Under the pieces are notes generated by a model. The model saw only the letters and a program-made list of their open reading frames with translations. It had not been told where the DNA came from and searched no databases. Of a stretch of DNA of 64,000 nucleotides, positions 52,717 through 62,500 are shown piece after piece. Position numbers and translations under genes: made by a program. The DNA comes from HLUCCA09 sp965277275 (GTDB taxonomy: Bacteria; Pseudomonadota; Alphaproteobacteria; Rhodobacterales; Rhodobacteraceae), in contig CBDICG010000002.1 in the NCBI GenBank assembly GCA_965277275.1, positions 3,286,001 to 3,350,000 of the forward strand. Direction: 5' to 3'. Every line of letters starts with the position of its first letter. The first letter of the stretch is position 1.

Positions 52717-53817
52717 GTGTTCGACAGCGACGGCATTACCAAGCTCTTTCGCAAGCACCGCAAGACCATCGCTGACCTCGACGCCGTGGGCGAAGTGTTG
52801 CGCACTCGGTTTCACGACATGGAAGACGCCGTAGAATGCGTACAGATCGCTGCGCTGTCGGGCGAGGCCATGGTGATGATCGGACCTCCAGGTACTGCGA
52901 AGTCCCGGCTCGTCCGCTCGTTCTGTCATCTGGTTGGGCTGATTCAAGACGACAGCATGCATAAGGAGATCCATGAGTCGGAGGGAAAGGACGCCCCGGC
53001 GCGCCGCGCAGAGACTATCGCCAGAGACGAGGGATATTTCGAGTATCTGCTCACCCAATTCACAGAACCAAGCGAGCTCTTCGGCTTCTTCGATCTCAAT
53101 CCCAAAGTGCTTCAATCCCAAGGTCTTGTAAGACGCACTGAAGGCATGATGCAGCAGGCGCAGGTGGTCTTTCTCGACGAGGTGTTCAACGCCTCCAGTG
53201 CGATCCTCAACGCTCTGCTGACCTTCATGAACGAACGCCGGTTCCACGATCGAGGGCAGGTCTGGTCGACGCCGCTGCAACTGCTTTTTGCAGCCACAAA
53301 TCATCCGCCGCAGGAGCCCACCCTAGCGGCCGTGTTCGACCGCTTCCTGCTCCGTTGCTACATGTCGAATGTCGCGCACGAGGGCACCAACCGCGACGAG
53401 GTGGTCGCGCTTATATGCTCCGCCTGGTCGGAGACTCATGCCACCAGCTTTGAGCGCAAGCCGGAATGGGCCAATCTGCTGCCGAGGCTTGAAGCGTTCC
53501 GCAACGACCTCGACGAATGGACCGAGAGCAACCGCCTCGCCATTGACCCCAGGCACGAGCTCTTTCCGGCGCTGACCGAGATCATCCGCAGCTTTACCAA
53601 ATACCGCCTGTCAGAAATGTCCAACCGCCGTCTCGTCAAGCTGGCCGGCCTGATGCTAGCCATCCGAATGCTGCGCGCCCATCGTGCAAACAGCGAGAGC
53701 GTCGATCTGCAATTGCAGGATCTGGATGTCATCCTTCGTTTTTCGCTCGATCAACAGAACCCGTCCGTCCTGTCCAAGATCACGCAGAACATCGGAATCG
53801 GGGAGCGCGTCGGATGA
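52717..53817 (+). CDS. Second MoxR-family AAA+ ATPase (RavA-like)
   Basis: The 366-residue protein begins at GTG 52717 with AAGGAG upstream. Walker A is GPPGTAKS (56-63). Walker B is VVFLDEVFNASS (about 150), and the sequence LNALLTFMNERRFHDRGQVW followed by LLFAATNHPPQEP is typical of the RavA/AAA_5 branch, distinct from the first ATPase. It overlaps the next gene, a vWA-like protein, matching RavA-ViaA pairing. An in-frame extension to 52639 would overlap the previous gene and has no ribosome site. Confidence 0.92.
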   Translation: MFDSDGITKLFRKHRKTIADLDAVGEVLRTRFHDMEDAVECVQIAALSGEAMVMIGPPGTAKSRLVRSFCHLVGLIQDDSMHKEIHESEGKDAPARRAETIARDEGYFEYLLTQFTEPSELFGFFDLNPKVLQSQGLVRRTEGMMQQAQVVFLDEVFNASSAILNALLTFMNERRFHDRGQVWSTPLQLLFAATNHPPQEPTLAAVFDRFLLRCYMSNVAHEGTNRDEVVALICSAWSETHATSFERKPEWANLLPRLEAFRNDLDEWTESNRLAIDPRHELFPALTEIIRSFTKYRLSEMSNRRLVKLAGLMLAIRMLRAHRANSESVDLQLQDLDVILRFSLDQQNPSVLSKITQNIGIGERVG

Positions 53818-55559
53818 GGCCCACCCTTCGCCTCGTGCCGGCATCGGCGCTCGCCGGCGCGACCGAGCGGCGCGCGCAAGACGAGCGCGCCCTGCATCTG
53901 TTCGACCGCTTGCAGGATAAACACCTGCCGGTCACTTTGCCACTTGCCTTCGCGCTGGCCGATATCGAAGGGGCCACGCAACCTGCCGAAGTGCCGATCT
54001 GGGGACGCGCCTTCCAGTTGGCGGGCGGCTTGCTCGAAATGGAACGGAGTATGGGGCGGTCCCGTCTTTGGTCCCGGGTCGGCCCGGTGTTCCTGTCGCA
54101 GGTTGCAGAGCCGATCTTGGAAGAGGCCGGCCGGCGCCTCCAAGAAGTCATCATTCTCGCAAGTGGACCGTTCGGGCGAGTTGCACCGGCCGCTACGGCG
54201 CGCGACTTTCATGCCTATTGCGACCGCCTCGAAGGCGTGGTGGATGACCTCCTAGCGGAGCGCGCGGCGATGGGTGACGCCTTCTGGCTAGCGGCCGGGT
54301 TGTCGATGCTCGGCTCGCTGGAGGCGATATGGTCATCCGGACGGTCCACGGCGGCTCCGCCCAACCTGCGGTTCGGCGATAGCCGGCGCCTGTCGCCAGC
54401 ACGGCAGCGGGACATCGCTGTCACCATCGGCCCCGATATCGACAGGGCGCTTTCCGAGATCGCGCTTCTGCGCGAGCCTGATCTGTCGACCGCACGCAGC
54501 ACGCGGCGTCTGCTTGCGCGCCCAGTGCGTCGGGCTGCGCGCGACCGGTCGGGCATGCGCCCAAAGGAGGGGGGCGTCACTGGGGTGGTCCATTCCCGGC
54601 GTGTTGAAGATCTGGATGACATCCTCGTGTCGGAGCTTGCGCTGCCGCCGCAGGTCTTGCTGCAGCGCGTTCTGGAAGAGGGGTTCAGCATACGGCACCG
54701 ACCGCCACTGCGACGGCCAAACCGCGACCTAATTTCCCTGGGCCTTGACGAGAGCACCAGCAGCCATTGCGCGGCCTGTATCGCTCGGTCCGCCTGGCTG
54801 GACGCGACGCTGCGCCTGGCGCTCGGCCTGGCTGGAAGCGGGCAGGAGCGCAGCGAGTTCGGGTGGTGCCATTTCCCGGCCAACGGTCTAAGGGCCTGTG
54901 CGACGAGCGCGGAACTCTTCTCCAAAGTCGCGACGCGCGAACCGTTCACGATCGAGGGGCCGTTGCGGCGGCGCCTGCTGATGCGCACGGGGATCGCGTC
55001 AGCCTTTTGCGACCGGCGCCCCGAGGCGCGGCTTGATGGGTCTTGGTCAGTAGACAACAGTGAGGAGATTGATGCTAGTCACGCGCACGCGGCGCAGCGT
55101 GCAGCTGCGGCAGGGGCAATACTTGCGGCCTGCGACCGCCAGCGCGCGGCTCCAGGCCGGTCCGGCGCATTGGGCGGCGACAAGCCGGCGCGCGCACCAG
55201 CCGCGTTCAGCGACTATCACACCGGGGTCGCGCTCTCTATCCTGGACCGGCATGCACCCGTCGGCTTGTCGGACACCACGCGCGAAGCAGACGGCGCCGT
55301 GGATTGGCCTGCCTTCAATGAAGCGCTAATCAAGGATCTGGGGCTGACCGCCTTGCCGCGCAGCGCGGCCTGCCTCATCGTACTGCCCCCGAAACTGGAA
55401 CCGGGTCAAGCGTTTCAACTCTATCAGGGCTCGTCTTCAGAACCCGCCTTGCTGGAGGTCGGTCAGGACCCCGACCCTGTGGCAGAGGTCGCGCGGATCT
55501 ACGGCGCTCTTTCGATCTGGATCCACGACAGGACGCGGGAGGCGCTCGATGACGGATGA
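53814..55559 (+). CDS. ViaA-like partner with a cryptic vWA domain
   Basis: The 581-residue protein has a helical N-terminal half (ALHLFDRLQDKHLPVTLPLA) and, from Asp312, GLDESTSSHCAACIARSAWL, a DxSxS metal-site pattern followed by an amphipathic helix and a strand FGWCHFPANGLRA, as in vWA folds. Together with the RavA-like ATPase gene that overlaps its start, this resembles RavA-ViaA. Overall similarity is low, so the domain call is by motif and context. Confidence 0.65.
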   Translation: MRPTLRLVPASALAGATERRAQDERALHLFDRLQDKHLPVTLPLAFALADIEGATQPAEVPIWGRAFQLAGGLLEMERSMGRSRLWSRVGPVFLSQVAEPILEEAGRRLQEVIILASGPFGRVAPAATARDFHAYCDRLEGVVDDLLAERAAMGDAFWLAAGLSMLGSLEAIWSSGRSTAAPPNLRFGDSRRLSPARQRDIAVTIGPDIDRALSEIALLREPDLSTARSTRRLLARPVRRAARDRSGMRPKEGGVTGVVHSRRVEDLDDILVSELALPPQVLLQRVLEEGFSIRHRPPLRRPNRDLISLGLDESTSSHCAACIARSAWLDATLRLALGLAGSGQERSEFGWCHFPANGLRACATSAELFSKVATREPFTIEGPLRRRLLMRTGIASAFCDRRPEARLDGSWSVDNSEEIDASHAHAAQRAAAAGAILAACDRQRAAPGRSGALGGDKPARAPAAFSDYHTGVALSILDRHAPVGLSDTTREADGAVDWPAFNEALIKDLGLTALPRSAACLIVLPPKLEPGQAFQLYQGSSSEPALLEVGQDPDPVAEVARIYGALSIWIHDRTREALDDG

Positions 55560-57666
55560 TACCGATCGGCGCAGGGCCTTCGCCTTTCCGCAGGTGTCTG
55601 CGCGGCAGATGCTGACGATCCTGTGCGAGCTCGTCGAGGCCGACGAAAACGGTACAGCCGCCGCGGAGCCTCATGTCGAGATCACCACGAATGGCGGATT
55701 GGCGCGCTTGTACCTGCCGACCCACCGCTCTGTACCACACCTCGCGGAACGGCTGGTCCTGCGCGTTCGCAACCTCATCGTGCTGGCGTATGCGCGGAAT
55801 GCCGAGATCATGGACACGGGGCCGGAATCGGAGCAGGGCACGAACTACGACTTCGGCCCATTCTTGTCGCTCGCGCCGGCCGCGGCGGCCCTGGCCGCTC
55901 TCAATACCGACCGCTCTGAGGATCGGCTCGAAAAGGGCGGCGCCGACCATCTCGTTCTGCTGACGGGCAGCGTTGAAGATCAAACGCGCGCGACGGCGGA
56001 GATCGTGCGCAGGGGGCGGGACCCGCGGCTCTTCCGGACGATTTACGGCCCCCCCGATGGTCGAGCTGTTTTGGTGCAGTGCAACGACGAGGCCGAACTC
56101 CTGGGGTTTGTCGATGTCGCCGCGGGTAGCTCGTCGGCGTTTGCGAACATCCTCGCGTCCGCCCAGGCCCGGGGGTTTCGCCTGTGGCTGGATGTGGGAG
56201 AACGGGTGCCCGACTCCGATGCGGTGGGGTTGTTCGCCCGGATTCTCAGCGGCCTGCAGTCGCGCGGCGCGCTCGACGCTTCCGTCAAGGACATCGCCGT
56301 GCTCCTGCCAGGAGAGGACCGGCCGCACCGAAAAAGCCCCGCGATCCTTGCCGTGCACGACCTCGACGCAGCACTGCCGGCGGCCGACACCTTTCCCGAG
56401 CGGCCGCCCTTCCAGCCGGTTCGCTTCACCGTGCACGCCCTGAAACCGGACGCTGAGGCCATGAACGATCTGAATCGGCAGATCCTCGCAATGGACCGCA
56501 GCGAGGCGCCACTGGGCTACCGCATGGCACTGGAGCCATTGCGCAAAGGCATTGCGCCGGACATGGATCTCGAACCTCTGCGTGAGCAGATCGACGATAT
56601 AGAGACGCGCATGGCACAAGCCCGCGCGTTGGCTTATCCCCAAAAGCGACTCCTGCGTTTCCGGCATGATCAGTTCGCAGCCATGATCGAGGCCTTGCGC
56701 CGTCTGACGCCGGGCGTCCTGAATGGTTCCTCTCTCCAATATGCGTCGAGCGAGACCATCGATCCTCAGAGCCCTGTTCATTTCCTGCTCTACGATCCGT
56801 CGGAAACCGCGATTTTCTTTCCCGAGGTGCAATGGGCCTCGATCACCTCGCCCCATCCGATGGCCTACTGGATGGAACCCTTCGTGTCTGAGGCTCAAGC
56901 AACGCGCCCGTCACGAGCTTCGGTCTTCGTCCCGAACGGGACGTTTTTGAAGCCCTCGCTTGCCCATTTCGGCGGCAGCATCGACGACACCATCCGAATT
57001 GCGCTCGGAAACCAGTTTGACCGGGCTAAACCGATCCTAGACAATCCGCAGGCTGAGCCTGTCTTCATCTACTCGCCGTCCGACGAGCCGGGCCTGGAGC
57101 TGGTCGCCGAAGTCCTCGATGGCGCTCTTTTCGCGCCAATAAGGGCGCAACTGGCCTGGCTGAACGACCATATCGACGTCCGCGAACCGACAAGCGCCAC
57201 GCCCGAGACGCTGCGACAAGTCGCTAGGAGCCTTTATTCTCAGGGGGCCGCCCGCGACCTCGAGGCCACGGCCGACGACATGCTGGCCGCGGTGCAGCGG
57301 ACATGGCGCGAGGAGGTCGGCGGGGTGCGTCGTACGGCAGAGGATCTTGTCGCCGAACTCGCGCAGGAACTGGATGCAACCTCCGATCGCATGCGGTTGG
57401 GCTATGATTTTCTCCAATCGGCCGGCAAGCGCATGAAGGATCTCGAGACGATGATATTCGAGGTCGAGGAGATAGTTAGAAACGGTGGCGCGTTGTCCGG
57501 CGCGTTGGCGGCGCATGACGAAGAGATGGTCCGTCTGCGTCAACTTTTTTCCGACCGCGTGCGCGCCGAGAGTGCGCTGGCGACATCCGGTATGGACCGT
57601 GCGGAGGCTCTCATCACCAGGATGCTAGAGCGGCTCGAGCAAATCCAGGAGTGGCGGTACAGATGA
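55549..57666 (+). CDS. Unrecognised large protein of the MoxR array, C-terminal coiled coil
   Basis: The 705-residue protein starts MTDDTDRRRAFAFPQVSARQ. It has a mixed alpha/beta first half, then a region PVHFLLYDPSETAIFFPEVQ, and from about 560 a long helical region rich in charged heptads (RRTAEDLVAELAQELDATSD, MKDLETMIFEVEEIVRNGG). No signal peptide or membrane helix is seen, so it is cytoplasmic. It overlaps the previous gene by 11 bases. Family unknown. Confidence 0.78.
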   Translation: MTDDTDRRRAFAFPQVSARQMLTILCELVEADENGTAAAEPHVEITTNGGLARLYLPTHRSVPHLAERLVLRVRNLIVLAYARNAEIMDTGPESEQGTNYDFGPFLSLAPAAAALAALNTDRSEDRLEKGGADHLVLLTGSVEDQTRATAEIVRRGRDPRLFRTIYGPPDGRAVLVQCNDEAELLGFVDVAAGSSSAFANILASAQARGFRLWLDVGERVPDSDAVGLFARILSGLQSRGALDASVKDIAVLLPGEDRPHRKSPAILAVHDLDAALPAADTFPERPPFQPVRFTVHALKPDAEAMNDLNRQILAMDRSEAPLGYRMALEPLRKGIAPDMDLEPLREQIDDIETRMAQARALAYPQKRLLRFRHDQFAAMIEALRRLTPGVLNGSSLQYASSETIDPQSPVHFLLYDPSETAIFFPEVQWASITSPHPMAYWMEPFVSEAQATRPSRASVFVPNGTFLKPSLAHFGGSIDDTIRIALGNQFDRAKPILDNPQAEPVFIYSPSDEPGLELVAEVLDGALFAPIRAQLAWLNDHIDVREPTSATPETLRQVARSLYSQGAARDLEATADDMLAAVQRTWREEVGGVRRTAEDLVAELAQELDATSDRMRLGYDFLQSAGKRMKDLETMIFEVEEIVRNGGALSGALAAHDEEMVRLRQLFSDRVRAESALATSGMDRAEALITRMLERLEQIQEWRYR

Positions 57667-58205
57667 GCCATCCCTATCAGCCAGATGCCGAGTCTGAAAC
57701 AACTACGATGCCACCTGCCAAACGCTTCGATGCGGCGCTCGCGGTAGCAGAGGCTGCCCTTACCGAGGAACAACCATCCCGGTCGCGCTTGCGCCGCGCG
57801 GCACGCCGTATCAGGCGGAAAACTACATTGTTCCGGCGCCGCGCCAGCCCGCTTGCCGTAGGGTTTCGCGAAACCCAGGCGCGCGTTGTCCGGGCGCGGC
57901 GCCTCTCGCTGCGCCGCCTCAGCGCGGATAGGCGCAAGTTGACCGGAATGATCGTGGTCTCCTGGCTGTTGAACTTCCTAGTCCGCTTCGGCCCGGTCTT
58001 CCTTGCGCTGTTTCTTGTGGCCGGTCTCGTCTACCTTGTCTTGGCCAATCTAGACTGGATTCTCGCCACCTTCTGGCAATTGCTCGACATTCTGTCTCCC
58101 GACAGCGGCGTGGCACCGTCCGCCGTCGATCCGGCACCGCCTCAGTCCCCGGCGGTCGGTGATACAAACGCCCCCGCCTCCGTTCAGGGAGTGCAGCAGC
58201 CATGA
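57663..58205 (+). CDS. Small single-region membrane protein of the MoxR array
   Basis: The 180-residue product MSHPYQPDAESETTTMPPAK has a strongly basic middle (RSRLRRAARRIRRKTTLFRR), a hydrophobic pair of helices around LTGMIVVSWLLNFLVRFGPV and FLALFLVAGLVYLVLANLDW, and a Pro-rich tail. The ATG at 57663 overlaps the previous stop. It could anchor the soluble proteins upstream to the membrane; that is inference. Confidence 0.75.
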   Translation: MSHPYQPDAESETTTMPPAKRFDAALAVAEAALTEEQPSRSRLRRAARRIRRKTTLFRRRASPLAVGFRETQARVVRARRLSLRRLSADRRKLTGMIVVSWLLNFLVRFGPVFLALFLVAGLVYLVLANLDWILATFWQLLDILSPDSGVAPSAVDPAPPQSPAVGDTNAPASVQGVQQP

Positions 58206-59530
58206 CGCATGACACCGGACAAGCCCTTGTCCCTACGCGGTCGCTGCTGCGCAGGATCGGCCTCGGTGGAGCCATGCGAAAACGGAATCTCGTGCGACGA
58301 TGGCTGATCGTGTCTGCGGGCCTCGGGACGATAGCCCTGACCATCTGGGCCACGCGTATGCGCCGGTTCGATCCTCACGGGCCTGGCGCTGCGCTCTACT
58401 GGGCGCATGACGCTCTGTATCTGCCGCTCAAGGGCTATCTCTGGACGGCCCTTTTTCCGTATTCGCTGCTCTGGGCCGTTCCGGCTGTATTGGTTGCGGC
58501 GCTCGCTGTCGCGGAACTGCTTTTTGCGGGGAATGCGGTGCGGGCGGCGCACCGGGCTACCATCCGCTTTCTGGTGCCCACCGCTCCGGGGCGCGCGATC
58601 GTCCGCGTCGGCACGCCGCACCGCCGACGCCAGCCGATCCAATGGAGCGACGGCGAAGGTCAGGCCGGGCGGCGCCCCTCTGTCTCACGTCTGGGGTTTG
58701 CCGAACGGGTCGTCGCGGAAATGCACGAGGACTTGCTGCAACAGGCGGCAAACCACGTCGCGACCTGGTCGACCGAAGGACAGTTCAGCCCGTCCGGACC
58801 GCTGGACAAGCAGCTTGTCCGCAATCTGATCGGACTTGCCGATTTGCGGATATCGCTGGCCGGACTGCGCCCCGAACCGCTGACCGCACTGATCCAGACG
58901 CTTGCCCTTTGCGGTCTGGACGAGGAAGGTCGCGCTCTGGCGCGCGACCGCTTTGAGGAGATACTGTCGCCTCCTGCCAGAGATGACGGGGCCGCCAAGC
59001 AGGCACAGGGCGCCGAGGCGGCCGCGCTCCCCTTCACCGGCACCGACCCCGATTGGCGGATGCATGAACTCTTTGGCGATGCGCTATCTCGCCTCGTGAT
59101 GGAAGCGGACCCGACCCCGGAGGCCGCGTTCGCCCTCGGCACCCATGTCCTTAGCGTCAGTTCAGTGATCGACGAGGCGACGGATCCCGACGTGGCGTTG
59201 CCCAGTCCCGAAGTTGCACTGGCTGCGACCTATCTCGGCGCGGTGCAGCCGGCCGTTCGGGCGCGGCTTCCAAGCGGCGGCGGCCACCGAATCGCTGAGC
59301 TTCGCGAATTGCTCCGAATTTGGCATGCCGATCGCCTCTATGGTACGCCTGCGCAGCAGGCTGCATTGGGCGGCGCTGAGACACTCGTTTCCTTCGAGCT
59401 CTGGAGCTATCTGGCGGAGCGCGCTTCGGCCTCCCACCCCCATAGTGAAATGCTGACGGAGATCCTGACCCAGCCTGAGCCCCAGTCCCGTCTCGGTGCG
59501 CGCTGGGCCTTTGACGGAGGGGCATCGTGA
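58202..59530 (+). CDS. Membrane protein with soluble helical domain, MoxR array
   Basis: The 442-residue protein has two N-terminal helices (LIVSAGLGTIALTIWATRMR and YSLLWAVPAVLVAALAVAEL). A soluble domain follows, containing FAERVVAEMHEDLLQQAANH and LTALIQTLALCGLDEEGRAL, which could be helical repeats. No known family. The start overlaps the previous gene (ATGA) and its stop overlaps the next start (GTGA). Confidence 0.75.
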   Translation: MTHDTGQALVPTRSLLRRIGLGGAMRKRNLVRRWLIVSAGLGTIALTIWATRMRRFDPHGPGAALYWAHDALYLPLKGYLWTALFPYSLLWAVPAVLVAALAVAELLFAGNAVRAAHRATIRFLVPTAPGRAIVRVGTPHRRRQPIQWSDGEGQAGRRPSVSRLGFAERVVAEMHEDLLQQAANHVATWSTEGQFSPSGPLDKQLVRNLIGLADLRISLAGLRPEPLTALIQTLALCGLDEEGRALARDRFEEILSPPARDDGAAKQAQGAEAAALPFTGTDPDWRMHELFGDALSRLVMEADPTPEAAFALGTHVLSVSSVIDEATDPDVALPSPEVALAATYLGAVQPAVRARLPSGGGHRIAELRELLRIWHADRLYGTPAQQAALGGAETLVSFELWSYLAERASASHPHSEMLTEILTQPEPQSRLGARWAFDGGAS

Positions 59531-62500
59531 CACGGGCCCGCAACGGCGGACAAGACAGAAACGACTGGACCGGTCTCCGGCAAGACGCGGGCGTCGCGGC
59601 CGTGCGTCGGCGCAGGGAAGCCCTGCGTGACGCTAGATTGGAGGAGCGCATCGACCTGCCGGTCGTCTTGCTCGCCCTGCTGCTAATCGCTGGGGCAGCC
59701 TTTCTGGGTCAGACTGCGGCACGGTCGGAGGATGGCTTCGGTCAGTTCGACCCCGAGGTGCTGCGCCCCGCTCCTGACGAAAGGATCTTGGAGAACCTGC
59801 GCGACCACGAAGCGCCGATCATCGACGCCACCACCGTCAACGACAGCCGGGATCGCATTTTGATCGCCCGCCGCGACGGTCAGATGCACTTTTACGATCG
59901 CGCGACGGGGCTGTTCTCAAACGAGCGGTTTGACCCGGGCCCGGACCTGGCCGGTACGCTCGCTATGATTGGCAACGACTGCACACGCATGTCGTTTTCA
60001 GGGCCGGACTCGAACTGCGACTCTGGTGATCTGTTCGCCCTGACCGATGCCGGCGGCCTGGCACGGCGCGCGCCGCTTGCGGGCTGGCAGACCGTACTGT
60101 CTGACGTCCCGTGGACCGGCGACACTGGAAAGCAGGTTGAACAGCAGGAGTTGGTCGCTTGGGCAGCGAGCGCATCAGGCCGCTACATCCTTGTACTGGC
60201 AGGTCAGCAGGGCGCCGCCATTCTCGATCAGAATGGCGGGGTTTGGCGCGCAATCCCCAATCCGGGACGGCTAGCCGACATTGCCCCCGGAGATCGCGTT
60301 AGGCTGGTTGTCGACGGGGAAACTTTCTGGATCGGATCGGCTTTGGGCCTGGCGCGGGTCGCAGGGTCCTCTCCCGACAGCTTGGACTGGCACCCAAACG
60401 ACGCATTGTCGGTGCGGGACATGACGCGAGCGGCTGGCGGGCGCATCCTCGCTATCATTGAAGCGCCCTGTCCCAATGGGCAGGCCGATTGCCTGTCGGT
60501 CAGCGAGGTGCGTGGCATCCGCGATCTCTCAGTCCTCGTAGGCGAGAACGAGATCAATTCGAACCTTTCGGACGCCACGGTGGCCCACGCCGCGCTGCAA
60601 GCCGGGCGTGTGGTAACGTTCGGACGGGGGGGCATCTCCGTCTACGATCCACAAGGCCGACGCTGGCGTACTCTGGAGCATCAGACAGTCACGGCAGTTT
60701 ATGCCGGCGCCGAAGGGGAGACCGTCCATGCCGCAGTCGGCAACGACGTGCTGCGCGTAAGCGGCGCTCGTGAGGCCGACCGCTGGACAGCAAGCGATGG
60801 CCCGTTCTCGCAGATCCTTGTTGCACCTGGCGGCGACGTGCTCGCGCTGGATGCAGCCGGGCAGGTGCGCGATGTGCGGGCCGACCGCGTCCTGGCCTGG
60901 CGCGATCCGGGGCGCCCGCCGGACGCGCGCTTCGAAACTGGCGCCAGCATCAGGTCGCTGTCGTTAGTGCTCGGGCCATCGGGCGCGCTGGTCCACGATG
61001 CAAGCGTGCGGCGGTTCAGCTGGATTCCCGCCGGACAACTTGACCCCGTCCTCCGTGCGCCTGGACAGCGCCTCTTTGCCGTCGGCGAGGCGTTCTGGCT
61101 GGTGTCCGACAGAAACGTCGTCGAGGTCTCTGTTGACGGCGACTTCCCCGACCATGCCCTAGCGGCGGTGTCGATCCCTCAGACGCAGGGTCTGCGGGGG
61201 CCGTTCCGCTCTGTGTCTGCGGCGGGCAATGGCCTCTGGATCGTCGATGCACTCGGGCAGCCTTTCAATCTGTCGCGCAGCGCATCAGGGCAAGTGAGCC
61301 GGGCCGCTCCGATCGGCGCCCCGCGTGCTCAGCCCGGGCCGGTGTCAACGGCGACTGCATCGCCCACGGGGCTCTACTTTGGCGGCGAACGTGCCATTTG
61401 GTTCTACGATATAGCACGCAGAGATTGGCGCGGTCCCGTGCAGCCTCCCGAAGGAGGAAGACTGCGCGACCTTGCCTGGTCGGACGCACTGAACGTCCTG
61501 ATGGAAGACGGGAGAGTGCTGAGGCTGGACGATACGTGGGACACTGTCTTTGGCCGTAGTGATCGGGCGTTTCTTGGCCGAAGAGACATCACTGATGCCA
61601 TGTCGAGCGGAGGTAACCTCTATCTTGGGGGCAACGGCGGTGTGCAACGCTACAGCCCCGGCCAGAGCGCGTTCTCGCCGCCAGTGACTGGTGGGTCGGG
61701 AGATGTAAGGCTGATCTCCGTGAGGAACGGGATGCCGACTTGGCTGTCGAACAATGTGCTACGCCGTGGCGGATCGGCCATGACGGATAAGGCCGTTCTT
61801 GGAGCCTGGTCGACGCCAGGCGGCACGCTTGCCATGGCCAGAGATGGGCGGGGCCGTATGCACAGCGTCTTCTTTCCGGAAGGTGCAGAGCGGCCCGTCT
61901 GCACGCACTTCACTGCCGACGCGCCGCTTGGAAATCCAATCGACGCAACTGTCCTCCCCGGCGACAGAGTTTTCGTCGTCACCTCGGGTGGCGCCGGGAT
62001 CTACGTGCCGTCGCAACGGCGCTGGCTTGCGGTCCAGGGGGTTGACAGTGTGTCTCCCGATCTCCGCCTCCATCAGGCCGGCGGGTACCTTCTGGCGGCT
62101 ACACGAACCCGGCTGCGCACAATCCCGATATCAAGCATTCCCGTGCTGGACAGCTGCGCGACGCCGAAGATCACGTTCGGCTGGGCCACGGATACCGGGA
62201 CAATCCGCGTCGTAGAGGTGGATGATGCGAGCGGATCAGTGGCGCTGCTCGACGCAACCGGTCGCGTCGGCCTCTGGCGCTCGGGCAGTGTCATCCCGGT
62301 TCTCCCGGAATCCGAGCCCGGGCCTGGGGAGGGCGACCTGAGCAGGGTCCTGCGTCTCGGCCCTACGCTCGTGTTCTCGGCGAAAGAGGGGATCTGGTCT
62401 TACAACAGTAATACGCGGCAATGGCGGCGCGATGCGTTCGCCTTCGGCACCACACCCGGCCCGCGGCTGAGCATGGTCGACATTCGGGCGACTGGAACCG

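Noticed and set aside
55375..56898. 507-codon minus-strand frame
   Set aside because: It is a shadow of the plus-strand gene at 55549-57666, which has overlapping starts and stops with its neighbours.
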